NCBI GenBank assembly: GCA_013416395.1
Contig: JACCEP010000011.1
Coordinates: 62,001 to 126,000, forward strand
Direction of reading: 5' to 3'
Length of the DNA: 64,000 nucleotides
DNA from: Alcaligenaceae bacterium
GTDB taxonomy: Bacteria; Pseudomonadota; Gammaproteobacteria; Burkholderiales; Burkholderiaceae_B
Shown here: positions 63,999-64,000 of the stretch, piece after piece
How the letters are laid out: each line of letters starts with the position of its first letter
How positions within the stretch are numbered: position 1 is the first letter of the stretch
Notes under the pieces: generated by a model
Told to the model about the DNA's origin: nothing
The model's database searches: none
Seen by the model: only the letters and a program-made list of their open reading frames with translations
Made by a program: the position numbers and the translations under genes

Positions 63999-64000
63999 GC

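Overview
The window looks like chromosome of a flagellated betaproteobacterium of the order Burkholderiales, most likely Alcaligenaceae (the Bordetella/Pusillimonas side). This is inferred from the flagellar gene order, the protein sequences, a TRAP and IclR-rich metabolism and moderately high GC. There is no rRNA or other phylogenetic marker gene here, so the placement is tentative.

Region 1 (1-11.5 kb): the end of a large MscS-type mechanosensitive channel gene (minus strand), then two arrays of 13-bp tandem repeats that run up to the start of a four-gene Mn/Zn/Fe ABC importer (troABCD-like). The importer meets, tail to tail, a DUF2325 gene. A Fur-like operator lies between that gene and a divergent methyltransferase-DUF2478 pair. 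A GNAT acetyltransferase and an FMN-binding glutamate-synthase-like protein follow.

Region 2 (11.8-15.3 kb): a tRNA-Met(CAT) gene whose 3' part is repeated exactly (51 bp) 2.4 kb downstream. The repeats bracket a small island with a truncated RhuM gene, an intact Fic-family AMPylase-like gene and an unrecognised gene remnant, but no integrase. An ankyrin-repeat gene follows just outside.

Region 3 (15.3-22 kb): a PQQ block on the minus strand, pqqABCDE followed downstream by a sorbosone-dehydrogenase-type quinoprotein and a small cytochrome c. Together they would make the cofactor, an oxidising enzyme and an electron acceptor. An S33 (proline iminopeptidase-like) hydrolase is divergent from pqqA.

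Region 4 (21.9-39 kb): decayed BrnTA-type toxin-antitoxin genes and an esterase/PrpD remnant; a lipoprotein sulfatase with a dockerin-like C-terminus; assorted metabolic genes; an acyl-CoA dehydrogenase, IclR regulator and TauE permease; and a TRAP transporter (dctPQM, FcbT-like) whose large permease carries a repetitive Pro/Gly-rich insertion.

Region 5 (39-64 kb): flagellar and chemotaxis genes. fliC and fliD each have a textbook sigma-28 promoter, and fliA lies antisense between them. fliDST, fliE (antisense), fliFGHIJK and fliLMNOPQR follow, then two chemoreceptors and flgL, flgK, flgJ and flgI on the minus strand. flgI runs off the right edge.
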